Positions 34,763 to 49,700 of a stretch of DNA of 64,000 bases are shown one piece after another (the first letter of the stretch is position 1; each line of letters begins with the position of its first letter). A program made the position numbers and the translations under genes. The notes below the pieces were generated by a model that made no database searches, was not told the DNA's origin, and was given only the letters and a program-made list of their open reading frames with translations. Source of the DNA: Agrostemma githago. Its lineage: Eukaryota > Streptophyta > Magnoliopsida > Caryophyllales > Caryophyllaceae. The stretch covers positions 53,520,898 through 53,584,897 of the forward strand of contig OY288250.1 in assembly GCA_958450325.1 (NCBI GenBank), given 5' to 3'.

Positions 34763-37700
34763 TATTGGTGAACCCTGTCGTGGATGTGATTCAAAGATGG
34801 GGCACTTAACCTTAAGAGTAGGGTACGGCATAAGACGGGACGGAAAAGGGTTTAGGGTTGGATTAGGCGGACCCGCTACGCGGCTCCGCCTAATCCAACC
34901 CTAAACCCTTTTTCTTATTCAAGGTCACTAAACCCGCAAGAAACTGAACCCTAAGAGGGTATTTTGTGAACCCTGTCGTAGATGTGATTCAAAAATGGGG
35001 CACTGAACCTTAAGAGTAGGGTACTGCATAAGACGGGACGAAAAAGGGTTTAGGGTTGGATTAGGGGTACCCGCTACGCGGCTCCGCCTAATCCAACCCT
35101 AAACCCTTTTCCTTATTCAAGGTCACTAAACCCGCAAGAAACTGAACCCTAAGAGGATATTAGAGAACCCTGTCGTGGATGTGATTCAAAGATGGGGCAC
35201 TGAACCTTAAGAGTAGGGTACTGCATAAGACGGGACGGAAAAGGTTTTAGGGTTGGATTAGGCGGACCCGCTTCGCGGCTCCGCCTAATCCAACCCTGAA
35301 CCCTTTTCCTTATTCAAGGTCACTAAACCCGCAAGAAACTGAACCCTAAGAGGGTATTTTGTGAACCCTGTCGTGGATGTGATTCAAAAATGGGGCACTG
35401 AACCTTAAGAGTAGGGTACTGCATAAGACGGGACGGAAAAGGGTTTAGGGTTGGATTAGGCGGACCCGCTTCGCGGCTCCGCCCAATCCAACCTTGAACC
35501 CTTTTCCTTATTCAAGGTCACTAAACCCGCAAGAAACTGAACCCTAAGAGGGTATTTTGTGAACCCTGTCGTGGATGTGAATCAAAGATAGGGAACTGAA
35601 CCTTAAGAGTAGGGTACTACATAAGACGAAACGGAAAAGGGTTTAGGGTTGGATTAGGCGTACTCGCTACGCGGCTCCGCCTAATCCAACCCTAAACCCT
35701 TTTCCTTATTCAAGGTCACACAAAACCCGCAAGAAACTGAACCCTAAGAGGGTATTGGTGAACCCTGTCGTGGATGTGATTCGAAGATGGGGCACTGAAC
35801 CTTAAGAGTAGGGTACTGCATAAGACGGGACGAAAAATGGTTTAGGGTTGGATTAGGCGTACCCGCTACGCGGCTTCGCTAATCCAACCATGAACCCTTT
35901 TCCTTATTCAAGGTCACACTAAACCCGCAAGAAACTGAACCCTAGGAGGGTATTGGTGAACCCTGTCGTGGATGTGATTCCAAGATAGGGCACTGAACCT
36001 TAAGAGTAGGGTACTGCATAAGACGGGACAGATAAGGGTTTAGGGTTGGATTAGGCGTACCCGCTACGCGGCTCCGCCTAATCCAACCCTAAACCCTTTT
36101 CCTTATTCAAGGTCACTAAACCCGCAAGAAACTGAACCCTAAGAGGATATTGGAGAACCCTGTCGTGGATGTGACTCAAAGATGGGGCACTGAACCTTAA
36201 GAGTAGGGTACTGCATAAGACGGGACGGATAAGGGTTTAGGGTTGGATTAGGCGTACCCGCTACGCTGCTCCGCCTAATCCAACCCTAAACCCTTTTCCT
36301 TATTCAAGGTCACTAAACCCGCAAGAAACTGAACCCTAAGAGGGTATTGGTGAACCCTGTCGTGGATGTGATTCAAAGATGGGGCACTTAACCTTAAGAG
36401 TAGGGTACGGTATAAGACGGGACGGAAAAGGGTTTAGGGTTGGATTAGGCGGACCCGCTACACGGCTCCGCCTAATCCAACCCTAAACCGTTTTCCTTAT
36501 TCAAGGTTACTAAACCCGCAAGAAACTGAACCCTAAGAGGGTATTTTGTGAACCCTGTCGTGGATGTGATTCAAAAATGGGGCACTGAACCTTAAGAGTA
36601 GGGTACTGCATAAGACGGGACGGAAAAGGGTTTAGGGTTGGATTAGGCGGACCCGCTTTGCGGCTCCGCCTAACCCAACCCTGAACCCTTTTCCTTATTC
36701 AAGGTCACTAAACCCGCAAGAAACTGAACCCTAAGAGGGTATTTTGTGAACCCTGTCGTGGTTGTGATTCAAAGATAGGGCACTGAACCTTAAGAGTAGG
36801 GTACTGCATAAGACGGGACGGAAAAGGGTTTAGGTTTGGATTAGGCGTACCCGCTACGCGGCTCCGCCTAACCCAACACTAAACCCTTTTCCTTATTCAA
36901 GGTCACTAAACCCGCAAGAAACTGAACCCTAAGAGGGTATTTTGTGAACCCTGTCGTAGATGTGATTCAAAAATGGGGCACTGAACCTTAAGAGTAGGGT
37001 ACTGCATAAGACGGGACGGAAAAGGGTTTAGGGTTGGATTAGGCGTACCCGCTACGCGGCTCCGCCTAATCCAACCCTAAACCCTTTTCCTTATTCAAGG
37101 TCACTAAACCCGCAAGAAACTGAACCCTAAGAGGATATTGGAGAACCCTGTCGTGGATGTGATTCAAAGATGGGGCACTGAACCTTAAGAGTAGGGTACT
37201 GCTTAAGACGGGACGGAAAAGGTTTTAGGGTTGGATTAGGCGGACCCGCTTCGCGGCTCCGCCTAATCCAACCCTGAACCCTTTTCCTTATTCAAGGTCA
37301 CTAAACCCGCAAGAAACTGAACCCTAAGAGGGTATTTAGAGAACCCTGTCGTGGATGTGATTCAAAAATGGGGCACTGAACCTTAAGAGTAGGATACTGC
37401 ATAAGACGGGACGGAAAAGGGTTTAGGGTTGGATTAGGCGGACCCGCTTCGCGGCTCCGCCTAATCCAACCCTGAACCCTTTTCCTTATTCAAGGTCACT
37501 AAACCCGCAAGAAACTGAACCCTAAGAGGGTATTTTGTGAACCCTGTCGTGGATGTGATTCAAAGATAGGGAACTGAACCTTAAGAGTAGGGTACTACAT
37601 AAGACGAAACGGAAAAGGGTTTAGGGTTGGATTAGGCGTACCCGCTACGCGGCTCCGCCTAATCCAACCCTAAACCCTTTTCCTTATTCAAGGTCACACT

Positions 37701-40700
37701 AAACCCGCAAGAAACTGAACCCTAAGAGGGTATTGGTGAACCCTGTCGTGGATGTGATTCGAAGATGGGGCACTGAACCTTAAGAGTAGGGTACTGCATA
37801 AGACGGGACGAAAAAGGGTTTAGGGTTGGATTAGGCGTACCCGCTACGCGGCTCCGCCTAATCCAACCCTGAACCCTTTTCCTTATTCAAGGTCACACTA
37901 AACCCGCAAGAAACTGAACCCTAAGAGGGTATTGGTGAACCCTGTCGTGGATGTGATTCGAAGATGGGGCACTGAACCTTAAGAGTAGGGTACTGCATAA
38001 GACGGGACGGATAAGGGTTTAGGGTTGGATTAGGCGTACCCGCTACGCGGCTCCGCCTAATCCAACCCTGAACCCTTTTCCTTATTCAAGGTCACACTAA
38101 ACCCGCAAGAAACTGAACCCTAGGAGGGTATTGGTGAACCCTGTCGTGGATGTGATTCCAAGATGGGGCACTGAACCTTAAGAGTAGGGTACTGCATAAG
38201 ACGGGACGGATAAGGGATTAGGGTTGGATTAGGCGTACCCGCTACGCGTCTCCGCCTAATCCAACCCTAAACCCTTTTCCTTATTCAAGGTCACACTAAA
38301 CCCGCAAGAAACTGAACCCTAGAAGGGTATTGGTGAACCCTGTCGTGGATGTGATTCCAAGATAGGGCACTGAACCTTAAGAGTAGGGTACTGCATAAGA
38401 CGGGACGGATAAGGGTTTAGGGTTGGATTAGGCGTACCCGCTACGCGGCTCCGCCTAATCCAACCCTAAACCCTTTTCCTTATTCAAGGTCACTAAACCC
38501 GCAAGAAACTGAACTCTAAGAGGGTATTGGTGAACCCTGTCGTGGATGTGATTCAAAGATGGGGCACTTAACCTTAAGAGTAGGGTACGGCATAAGACGG
38601 GACAGAAAAGGGTTTAGGGTTGGATTAGGCGGACCCGCTACACGGATCCGCCTAATCCAACCCTAAACCCTTTTCCTTATTCAAGGTTACTAAACCCGCA
38701 AGAAACTGAACCCTAAGAGGGTATTTTGTGAACCCTGTCGTAGATGTGATTAAAAAATGGGGCACTGAACCTTAAGAGTAGGGTACTGCATAAGACGGGA
38801 CGGAAAAGGGTTTAGGGTTGGATTAGGCGTACCCACTACGCGGCTCCGCCTAATCCAACCCTAAACCCTTTTCCTTATTCAAGGTCAATAAACCCGCAAG
38901 AAACTGAACCCTAAGAGGGTATTTTGTGAACTCTGTCGTGGATGTGATTCAAAGATAGGGCACTGAACCTTAAGAGTAGGGTACTACATAAGACGGAACG
39001 GAAAAGGGTTTAGGGTTGGATTAGGCGTACCCGCTACGCGGCTTCGCCTAATCCAACCCTAAACCCTTTTCCTTATTCAAGTTCACACTAAACCCGCAAG
39101 AAACTGAACCCTAAGAGGGTATTGGTGAACCCTGTCGTGGATGTGATTCGAAGATGGGGCACTGAACCTTAAGAGTAGGGTACTGCATAAGACGGGACGG
39201 AAAAGTGTTTAGGGTTGGATTAGGCGTACCCGCTACGCGGCTCCGCCTAATCCTACCCTGAACCCTTTTCCTTATTCAAGGTCACTAAACCCGCAAGAAA
39301 CTGAACCCTAAGAGGGTATTTTGTGAACCCTGTCGTGGATGTGATTCAAAGATAGGGCACTGAACCTTAAGAGTAGGGTACTACATAAGACGGGACGGAA
39401 AAGGGTTTAGGGTTGGATTAGGCGTACCCGCTACGCGGCTCCGCCTAATCCAACCCTAAACCCTTTTCCTTATTCAAGGTCACACTAAACCCGCAAGAAA
39501 CTGAACCCTAAGAGGGTATTGGTGAACCCTGTCGTGGATGTGATTCGAAGATGGGGCACTGAACCTTAAGAGTAGGGTACTGCATAAGACGGGACGGATA
39601 AGGGTTTAGGGTTGGATTAGGCGTACCCGCTACGCGGCTCCGGCTAATCCAACCCTGAACCCTTTTCCTTATTCAAGGTCATACTAAACCCGCAAGAAAC
39701 TGAACCCTAGGAGGGTATTGGTGAACCCTGTCGTGGATGTGATTCGAAGATGGGGCACTGAACCTTAAGAGTAGGGTACTGCATAAGACGGGACGGATAA
39801 GGGTTTAGGGTTGGATTAGGCGTACCCGCTACGCGGCTCCGCCTAATCCAACCCTGAAGCCTTTTCCTTATTCAAGGTCACACTAAACCCGCAAGAAACT
39901 GAACCCTAGGAGGGTATTGGTGAACCCTGTCGTGGATGTGATTCCAAGATGGGGCACTGAACCTTAAGAGTAGGGTACTGCATAAGACGGGACGGATAAG
40001 GGATTAGGGTTGGATTAGGCGTACCCGCTACGCGGCTCCGCCTAATCCAACCCTAAACCCTTTTCCTTATTCAAGGTCACACTAAACCCGCAAGAAACTG
40101 AACCCTAGAAGGGTATTGGTGAACCCTGTCGTGGATGTGATTCCAAGATAGGGCACTGAACCTTAAGAGTAGGGTACTGCATAAGACGGGACGGATAAGG
40201 GTTTAGGGTTGGATTAGGCGTACCCGCTACGCGGCTCCGCCTAATCCAACCCTAAACCCTTTTCCTTATTCAAGGTCACTAAACCCGCAAGAAACTGAAC
40301 CCTAAGAGGGTATTGGTGAACCCTGTCGTGGATGTGATTCAAAGATGGGGCACTTAACCTTAAGAGTAGGGTACGGCATAAGACGGGACAGAAAAGGGTT
40401 TAGGGTTGGATTAGGCGGACCCGCTACACGGATCCGCCTAATCCAACCCTAAACCCTTTTCCTTATTCAAGGTTACTAAACCCGCAAGAAACTGAACCCT
40501 AAGAGGGTATTTTGTGAACCCTGTCGTAGATGTGATTCAAAAATGGGGCACTGAACCTTAAGAGTAGGGTACTGCATAAGCCGGGGCGGAAAAGGGTTTA
40601 GGGTTGGATTAGGCGTACCCGCTACGCGGCTCCGCCTAATCCAACCCTAAACCCTTTTCCTTATTCAAGGTCAATAAACCCGCAAGAAACTGAACCCTAA

Positions 40701-43569
40701 GAGGGTATTTTGTGAACTCTGTCGTGGATGTGATTCAAAGATAGGGCACTGAACCTTAAGAGTAGGGTACTACATAAGACGGAACGGAAAAGGGTTTAGG
40801 GTTGGATTAGGCGTACCCGCTACGCGGCTTCGCCTAATCCAACCCTAAACCCTTTTCCTTATTCAAGGTCACACTAAACCCGCAAGAAACGGAACCCTAA
40901 GAGGGTATTGGTGAACCCTGTCGTGGATGTGATTCGAAGATGGGGCACTGAACCTTAAGAGTAGGGTACTGCATAAGACGGGACGGAAAAGTGTTTAGGG
41001 TTGGATTAGGCGTACCCGCTACGCGGCTCCGCCTAATCCTACCCTGAACCCTTTTCCTTATTCAAGGTCACTAAACCCGCAAGAAACTGAACCCTAAGAG
41101 GGTATTTTGTGAACCCTGTCGTGGATGTGATTCAAAGATAGGGCACTGAACCTTAAGAGTAGGGTACTACATAAGACGGGACGGAAAAGGGTTTAGGGTT
41201 GGAATAGGCGTACCCGCTACGCGGCTCCGCCTAATCCAACCCTAAACCCTTTTCCTTATTCAAGGTCACACTAAACCCGCAAGAAACTGAACCCTAGAAG
41301 GGTATTGGTGAACCCTGTCGTGGATGTGATTCCAAGATAGGGCACTGAACCTTAAGAGTAGGGTACTGCATAAGACGGGACGGAAAAGGGTTTAGGGTTG
41401 GATTAGGCGTACCCGCTACGCGGCTCCGCCTAATCCAACCCTAAACCCTTTTCCTTATTCAAGGTCACTAAACCCGCAAGAAACTGAACCCTAAGAGGGT
41501 ATTTTGTGAACCCTGTCGTGGATGTGATTCAAAGATAGGGAACTGAACCTTAAGAGTAGGGTACTACATAAGACGAGACAGAAAAGGGTTTAGGGTTGGA
41601 TTAGGCGTACCCGCTACGCGGCTCTGCCTAATCCAACCCTAAACCCTTTTCCTTATTCAAGGTCACACTAAACCCGCAAGAAACTGAACCCTAAGAGGGT
41701 ATTGGTGAACCCTGTCGTGGATGTGATTCGAAGATGGGGCACTGAACCTTAAGAGTAGGGTACTGCATAAGACGGGACGGAAAAGTGTTTAGGGTTGGAT
41801 TAGGCGTACCCGCTACGCGGCTCCGCCTAATCCTACCCTGAACCCTTTTCCTTATTCAAGGTCACTAAACCCGCAAGAAACTGAACCCTAAGAGGGTATT
41901 TTGTGAACCCTGTCGTGGATGTGATTCAAAGATAGGGCACTGAACCTTAAGAGTAGGGTACTACATAAGACGGGACGGAAAAGGGTTTAGGGTTGGATTA
42001 GGCGTACCCGCTACGCGGCTCCGCCTAATCCAACCCTAAACCCTTTTCCTTATTCAAGGTCACACTAAACCCGCAAGAAACTGAACCCTAGAAGGGTATT
42101 GGTGAACCCTGTCGTGGATGTGATTCCAAGATAGGGCACTGAACCTTAAGAGTAGGGTACTGCATAAGACGGGACGGAAAAGGGTTTAGGGTTGGATTAG
42201 GCGTACCCGCTACGCGGCTCCGCCTAATCCAACCCTAAACCCTTTTCCTTATTCAAGGTCACACTAAACCCGCAAGAAACTGAACCCTAAGAGGGTATTG
42301 GTGAACCCTGTCGTGGATGTGATTCGAAGATGGGGCACTGAACCTTAAGAGTAGGGTACTGCATAAGACGGGACGGAAAAGGGTTTAGGGTTGGATTAGG
42401 CGGACTAGCTTCGCGGCTCCGCCTAATCCAACCCTGAACCCTTTTCCTTATTCAAGGTCACTAAACCCGCAAGAAACTGAACCCTAAGAGGGTATTTTGT
42501 GAACCCTGTCGTGGATGTGATTCAAAGATGGGGCACTGAACCTTAAGAGTAGGGTACTTCATAAGACGGGACGGATAAGGATTTAGGGTTGGATTAGGCG
42601 TACCCGCTACGCGGCTCCGCCTAATCCAACCCTAAACCCTTTTCCTTATTCAAGGTCACTAAACCCGCAAGAAACTGAACCCTAAGAGGGTATTGGTGAA
42701 CCCTGTCGTGGATGTGATTCCAAGATAGGGCACTGAACCTTAAGAGTAGGGTACTGCATAAGACGGGACGGAAAAGGGTTTAGGGTTGGATTAGGCGTAC
42801 CCGCTACGCGGCCCCGCCTAATCCAACCCTAAACCCTTTTCCTTATTCAAGGTCACTAAACCCGCAAGAAACTGAACCCTAAGAGGGTATTGGTGAACCC
42901 TGTCGTGGATGTGATTCCAAGATAGGGCACTGAACCTTAAGAGTAGGGTACTACATAAGACGAGACGGAAAAGGGTTTAGGGTTGGATTAGGCGTACCCG
43001 CTACGCGGCTCCGCCTAATCCAACCCTAAACCCTTTTCCTTATTCAAGGTCACACTAAACCCGCAAGAAACTGAACCCTAAGATGGTATTGGTGAACCCT
43101 GTCGTGGATGTGATTCGAAGATAGGGCACTGAACCTTAAGAGTAGGGTACTGCATAAGACGGGACGAAAAAGGGTTTAGGGTTGGATTAGGCGTACCCGC
43201 TACGCGGCTCCGCCTAATCCAACCCTGAACCCTTTTCCTTATTCAAGGTCACTAAACCCGCAAGAAACTGAACCCTAAGAGGGTATTTTGTGAACCCTGT
43301 CGTGGATGTGATTCAAAGATAGGGCACTGAACCTTAAGAGTAGGGTACTACATAAGACGGGACGGAAAAGGGTTTAGGGTTGGATTACGCGTACCCGCTA
43401 TGCGGCTCCGCCTAATCCAACCCTAAACCCTTTTCCTTATTCAAGGTCACACTAAACCCGCAAGAAACTGAACCCTAGAAGGGTATTGCTGAACCCTGTC
43501 GTGGATTTGATTCCAAGATGGGGCACTGAACCTTAAGAGTAGGGTACTGCATAAGACGGGACGGAAAGG

Positions 43570-44842
43570 GTTTAGGGTTGGATTAGGCGTACCCGCTACG
43601 CGGCTCCGCCTAATCCAACCCTAAACCCTTTTCCTTATTCAAGGTCACTAAACCCGCAAGAAACTGAACCCTAAGAGGGTATTGGTGAACCCTGTCGTGG
43701 ATGTGATTCAAAGATGGGGCAGTTAACCTTAAGAGTAGGGTACGACATAAGACGGGACGGAAAAGGGTTTAGGGTTGGATTAGGCGGACCCGCTACGCGG
43801 CTCCGCCTAATCCAACCCTAAACCCTTTTCCTTATTCAAGGTCACTAAACCCGCAAGAAACTGAACCCTAAGAGGGTATTTTGTGAACCCTGTCGTGGAT
43901 GTTATTCAAAGATAGGGAACTGAACCTTAAGAGTAGGGTACTACATAAGACGAGACGGAAAAGGGTTTAGGGTTGGATTAGGCGTACCCGCTACGCGGCT
44001 CCGCCTAATCCAACCCTAAACCCTTTTCCTTATTCAAGGTCACACTAAACCCGCAAGAAACTGAACCCTAGGAGGGTATTGGTGAACCCTGTCGTGGATG
44101 TGATTCCAAGATGGGGCACTGAACCTTAAGAGTAGGGTACTGCATAAGACGGGACGGAAAAGGGTTTAGGGTTGGATTAGGCGTACCCGCTACGCGGCTC
44201 CGCCTAATCCAACCCTAAACCCTTTTCCTTATTCAAGGTCACTAAACCCGCAAGAAACTGAACCCTAAGAGGGTATTGGTGAACCCTGTCGTGGATGTGA
44301 TTCAAAGATGGGGCAGTTAACCTTAAGAGTAGGGTACGACATAAGACGGGACGGAAAAGGGTTTAGGGTTGGATTAGGCGGACCCGCTACGCGGCTCCGC
44401 CTAATCCAACCCTAAACCCTTTTCCTTATTCAAGGTCACTAAACCCGCAAGAAACTGAACCCTAAGAGGGTATTTTGTGAACCCTGTCGTGGATGTTATT
44501 CAAAGATAGGGAACTGAACCTTAAGAGTAGGGTACTACATAAGACGAGACGGAAAAGGGTTTAGGGTTGGATTAGGCGTACCCGCTACGCGGCTCCGCCT
44601 AATCCAACCCTAAACCCTTTTCCTTATTCAAGGTCACACTAAACCCGCAAGAAACTGAACCCTAGGAGGGTATTGGTGAACCCTGTCGTGGATGTGATTC
44701 CAAGATGGGGCACTGAACCTTAAGAGTAGGGTACTGCATAAGACGGGACGGAAAAGGGTTTAGGGTTGGATTAGGCGTACCCGCTACGCGGCTCCGCCTA
44801 ATCCAACCCTAAACCCTTTTCCTTATTCAAGGTCACACTAAA
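43570..44842 (+). repeat. Three-monomer tandem duplication, 594 bp period
   Basis: The block with GGGCAGTTAACC...TACGACATAAG, then GGATGTTATTCAAAG, then CTAGGAGGG recurs 594 bp later (GTTATTC at 43901 and 44495). The left boundary is marked by a GGAAAGGG/GGAAAAGGG difference and the right boundary by CACTA/CACACTA. Confidence 0.8.
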
Positions 44843-45605
44843 CCCGCAAGAAACTGAACCCTAAGAGGGTATTGGTGAACCCTGTCGTGGATGTGATTCG
44901 AAGATGGGGCACTGAACCTTAAGAGTAGGGTACTGCATAAGACAGGACGAAAAAGGGTTTAGGGTTGGATTAGGCGTACCCGCTACGCAGCTCCGCCTAA
45001 TCCAACCCTGAACCCTTTTCCTTATTCAAGGTCACTAAACCCGCAAGAAACTGAACCCTAAGAGGGTATTTTGTGAACCCTGTCGTGGATGTGATTCAAA
45101 GATAGGGCACTGAACCTTAAGAGTAGGGTACTACATAAGACGGGACGGAAAAGGGTTTTGGGTTGGATTAGGCGTACCCGCTACGCGGTTCTGCCTAATC
45201 CAACCCTAAACCCTTTTCCTTATTCAAGGTCACACTAAACCCGCAAGAAACTGAACCCTAGGAGGGTATTGGTGAACCCTGTCGTGGATGTGATTCCAAG
45301 ATGGGGCACTGAACCTTAAGAGTAGGGTACTGCATAAGACGGGACGGAAAAGGGTTTAGGGTTGGATTAGGCGTACCCGCTACGCGGCTCCGCCTAATCC
45401 AACCCTAAACCCTTTTCCTTATTCAAGGTCACACTAAACCCGCAAGAAACTGAACCCTAAGAGGGTATTGGTGAACCCTGTCGTGGATGTGATTCGAAGA
45501 TGGGGCACTGAACCTTAAGAGTAGGGTACTGCATAAGACAGGACGAAAAAGGGTTTAGGGTTGGATTAGGCGTACCCGCTACGCAACTCCGCCTAATCCA
45601 ACCCT

Positions 45606-46763
45606 GAACCCTTTTCCTTATTCAAGGTCACACTAAACCCGCAAGAAACTGAACCCTAAGATGGTATTGGTGAACCCTGTCGTGGATGTGATTCGAAGAT
45701 AGGGCACTGAACCTTAAGAGTAGGGTACTGCATAAGACGGGACGAAAAAGGGTTTAGGGTTGGATTAGGCGTACCCGCTACGCGGCTCCGCCTAATCCAA
45801 CCCTGAACCCTTTTCCTTATTCAAGGTCACTAAACCCGCAAGAAACTGAACCCTAAGAGGGTATTTTGTGAACCCTGTCGTGGATGTGATTCAAAGATAG
45901 GGCACTGAACCTTAAGAGTAGGGTACTACATAAGACGGGACGGAAAAGGGTTTAGGGTTGGATTACGCGTACCCGCTATGCGGCTCCGCCTAATCCAACC
46001 CTAAACCCTTTTCCTTATTCAAGGTCACACTAAACCCGCAAGAAACTGAACCCTAGAAGGGTATTGCTGAACCCTGTCGTGGATTTGATTCCAAGATGGG
46101 GCACTGAACCTTAAGAGTAGGGTACTGCATAAGACGGGACGGAAAGGGTTTAGGGTTGGATTAGGCGTACCCGCTACGCGGCTCCGCCTAATCCAACCCT
46201 AAACCCTTTTCCTTATTCAAGGTCACTAAACCCGCAAGAAACTGAACCCTAAGAGGGTATTGGTGAACCCTGTCGTGGATGTGATTCAAAGATGGGGCAG
46301 TTAACCTTAAGAGTAGGGTACGACATAAGACGGGACGGAAAAGGGTTTAGGGTTGGATTAGGCGGACCCGCTACGCGGCTCCGCCTAATCCAACCCTAAA
46401 CCCTTTTCCTTATTCAAGGTCACTAAACCCGCAAGAAACTGAACCCTAAGAGGGTATTTTGTGAACCCTGTCGTGGATGTTATTCAAAGATAGGGAACTG
46501 AACCTTAAGAGTAGGGTACTACATAAGACGAGACGGAAAAGGGTTTAGGGTTGGATTAGGCGTACCCGCTACGCGGCTCCGCCTAATCCAACCCTAAACC
46601 CTTTTCCTTATTCAAGGTCACACTAAACCCGCAAGAAACTGAACCCTAGGAGGGTATTGGTGAACCCTGTCGTGGATGTGATTCCAAGATGGGGCACTGA
46701 ACCTTAAGAGTAGGGTACTGCATAAGACGGGACGGAAAAGGGTTTAGGGTTGGATTAGGCGGA
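45606..46763 (+). repeat. 1.16 kb block repeated 6540 bp downstream
   Basis: This stretch matches 52146-53303 essentially base for base (33 monomers away). It includes the marker monomer with TATTGCTGAACC, GGATTTGATTCC and the shortened GGAAAGGGTTT. Related blocks carrying the marker lie around 43485, 46063, 47848, 48840, 52603 and 56367. Outside the block the neighbours differ, so segments have been shuffled. Confidence 0.75.
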
Positions 46764-49700
46764 CCCGCTTCACGGCTCCGCCCAATCCAACCCTAAACGC
46801 TTTTCCTTATTCAAGGTCACTAAACCCGCAAGAAACTGAACCCTAAGAGGGTATTTTGTGAACCCTGTCGTGGATGTGATTCAAAGATAGGGCACTGAAC
46901 CTTAAGAGTAGGGTACTACATAAGACGGGACGGAAAAGGGTTTTGGGTTGGATTAGGCGTACCCGCTACGCGGTTCTGCCTAATCCAACCCTAAACCCTT
47001 TTCCTTATTCAAGGTCACACTAAACCCGCAAGAAACTGAACCCTAGGAGGGTATTGGTGAACCCTGTCGTGGATGTGATTCCAAGATGGGGCACTGAACC
47101 TTAAGAGTAGGGTACTGCATAAGACGGGACGGAAAAGGGTTTAGGGTTGGATTAGGCGTACCCGCTACGCGGCTCCGCCTAATCCAACCCTAAACCCTTT
47201 TCCTTATTCAAGGTCACACTAAACCCGCAAGAAACTGAACCCTAAGAGGGTATTGGTGAACCCTGTCGTGGATGTGATTCGAAGATGGGGCACTGAACCT
47301 TAAGAGTAGGGTACTGCATAAGACAGGACGAAAAAGGGTTTAGGGTTGGATTAGGCGTACCCGCTACGCAACTCCGCCTAATCCAACCCTGAACCCTTTT
47401 CCTTATTCAAGGTCACACTAAACCCGCAAGAAACTGAACCCTAAGATGGTATTGGTGAACCCTGTCGTGGATGTGATTCGAAGATAGGGCACTGAACCTT
47501 AAGAGTAGGGTACTGCATAAGACGGGACGAAAAAGGGTTTAGGGTTGGATTAGGCGTACCCGCTACGCGGCTCCGCCTAATCCAACCCTGAACCCTTTTC
47601 CTTATTCAAGGTCACTAAACCCGCAAGAAACTGAACCCTAAGAGGGTATTTTGTGAACCCTGTCGTGGATGTGATTCAAAGATAGGGCACTGAACCTTAA
47701 GAGTAGGGTACTACATAAGACGGGACGGAAAAGGGTTTAGGGTTGGATTACGCGTACCCGCTATGCGGCTCCGCCTAATCCAACCCTAAACCCTTTTCCT
47801 TATTCAAGGTCACACTAAACCCGCAAGAAACTGAACCCTAGAAGGGTATTGCTGAACCCTGTCGTGGATTTGATTCCAAGATGGGGCACTGAACCTTAAG
47901 AGTAGGGTACTGCATAAGACGGGACGGAAAGGGTTTAGGGTTGGATTAGGCGTACCCGCTACGCGGCTCCGCCTAATCCAACCCTAAACCCTTTTCCTTA
48001 TTCAAGGTCACACTAAACCCGCAAGAAACTGAACCCTAAGAGGGTATTGGTGAACCCTGTCGTGGATGTGATTCAAAGATGGGGCAGTTAACCTTAAGAG
48101 TAGGGTACGACATAAGACGGGACGGAAAAGGGTTTAGGGTTGGATTAGGCGTACCCGCTACGCGGCTCCGCCTAATCCAACCCTAAACCCTTTTCCTTAT
48201 TCAAGGTCACTAAACCCGCAAGAAACTGAACCCTAAGAGGGTATTTTGTGAACCCTGTCGTGGATGTTATTCAAAGATAGGGAACTGAACCTTAAGAGTA
48301 GGGTACTACATAAGACGAGACGGAAAAGGGTTTAGGGTTGGATTAGGCGTACCCGCTACGCGGCTCCGCCTAATCCAACCCTAAACCCTTTTCCTTATTC
48401 AAGGTCACACTAAACCCGCAAGAAACTGAACCCTAAGATGGTATTGGTGAACCCTGTCGTGGATGTGATTCGAAGATAGGGCACTGAACCTTAAGAGTAG
48501 GGTACTGCATAAGACGGGACGAAAAAGGGTTTAGGGTTGGATTAGGCGTACCCGCTACGCGGCTCCGCCTAATCCAACCCTGAACCCTTTTCCTTATTCA
48601 AGGTCACTAAACCCGCAAGAAACTGAACCCTAAGAGGGTATTTTGTGAACCCTGTCGTGGATGTGATTCAAAGATAGGGCACTGAACCTTAAGAGTAGGG
48701 TACTACATAAGACGGGACGGAAAAGGGTTTAGGGTTGGATTACGCGTACCCGCTATGCGGCTCCGCCTAATCCAACCCTAAACCCTTTTCCTTATTCAAG
48801 GTCACACTAAACCCGCAAGAAACTGAACCCTAGAAGGGTATTGCTGAACCCTGTCGTGGATTTGATTCCAAGATGGGGCACTGAACCTTAAGAGTAGGGT
48901 ACTGCATAAGACGGGACGGAAAGGGTTTAGGGTTGGATTAGGCGTACCCGCTACGCGGCTCCGCCTAATCCAACCCTAAACCCTTTTCCTTATTCAAGGT
49001 CACTAAACCCGCAAGAAACTGAACCCTAAGAGGGTATTGGTGAACCCTGTCGTGGATGTGATTCAAAGATGGGGCAGTTAACCTTAAGAGTAGGGTACGA
49101 CATAAGACGGGACGGAAAAGGGTTTAGGGTTGGATTAGGCGGACCCGCTACGCGGCTCCGCCTAATCCAACCCTAAACCCTTTTCCTTATTCAAGGTCAC
49201 TAAACCCGCAAGAAACTGAACCCTAAGAGGGTATTTTGTGAACCCTGTCGTGGATGTTATTCAAAGATAGGGAACTGAACCTTAAGAGTAGGGTACTACA
49301 TAAGACGAGACGGAAAAGGGTTTAGGGTTGGATTAGGCGTACCCGCTACGCGGCTCCGCCTAATCCAACCCTAAACCCTTTTCCTTATTCAAGGTCACAC
49401 TAAACCCGCAAGAAACTGAACCCTAGGAGGGTATTGGTGAACCCTGTCGTGGATGTGATTCCAAGATGGGGCACTGAACCTTAAGAGTAGGGTACTGCAT
49501 AAGACGGGACGGAAAAGGGTTTAGGGTTGGATTAGGCGTACCCGCTACGCGGCTCCGCCTAATCCAACCCTAAACCCTTTTCCTTATTCAAGGTCACACT
49601 AAACCCGCAAGAAACTGAACCCTAAGAGGGTATTGGTGAACCCTGTCGTGGATGTGATTCGAAGATGGGGCACTGAACCTTAAGAGTAGGGTACTGCATA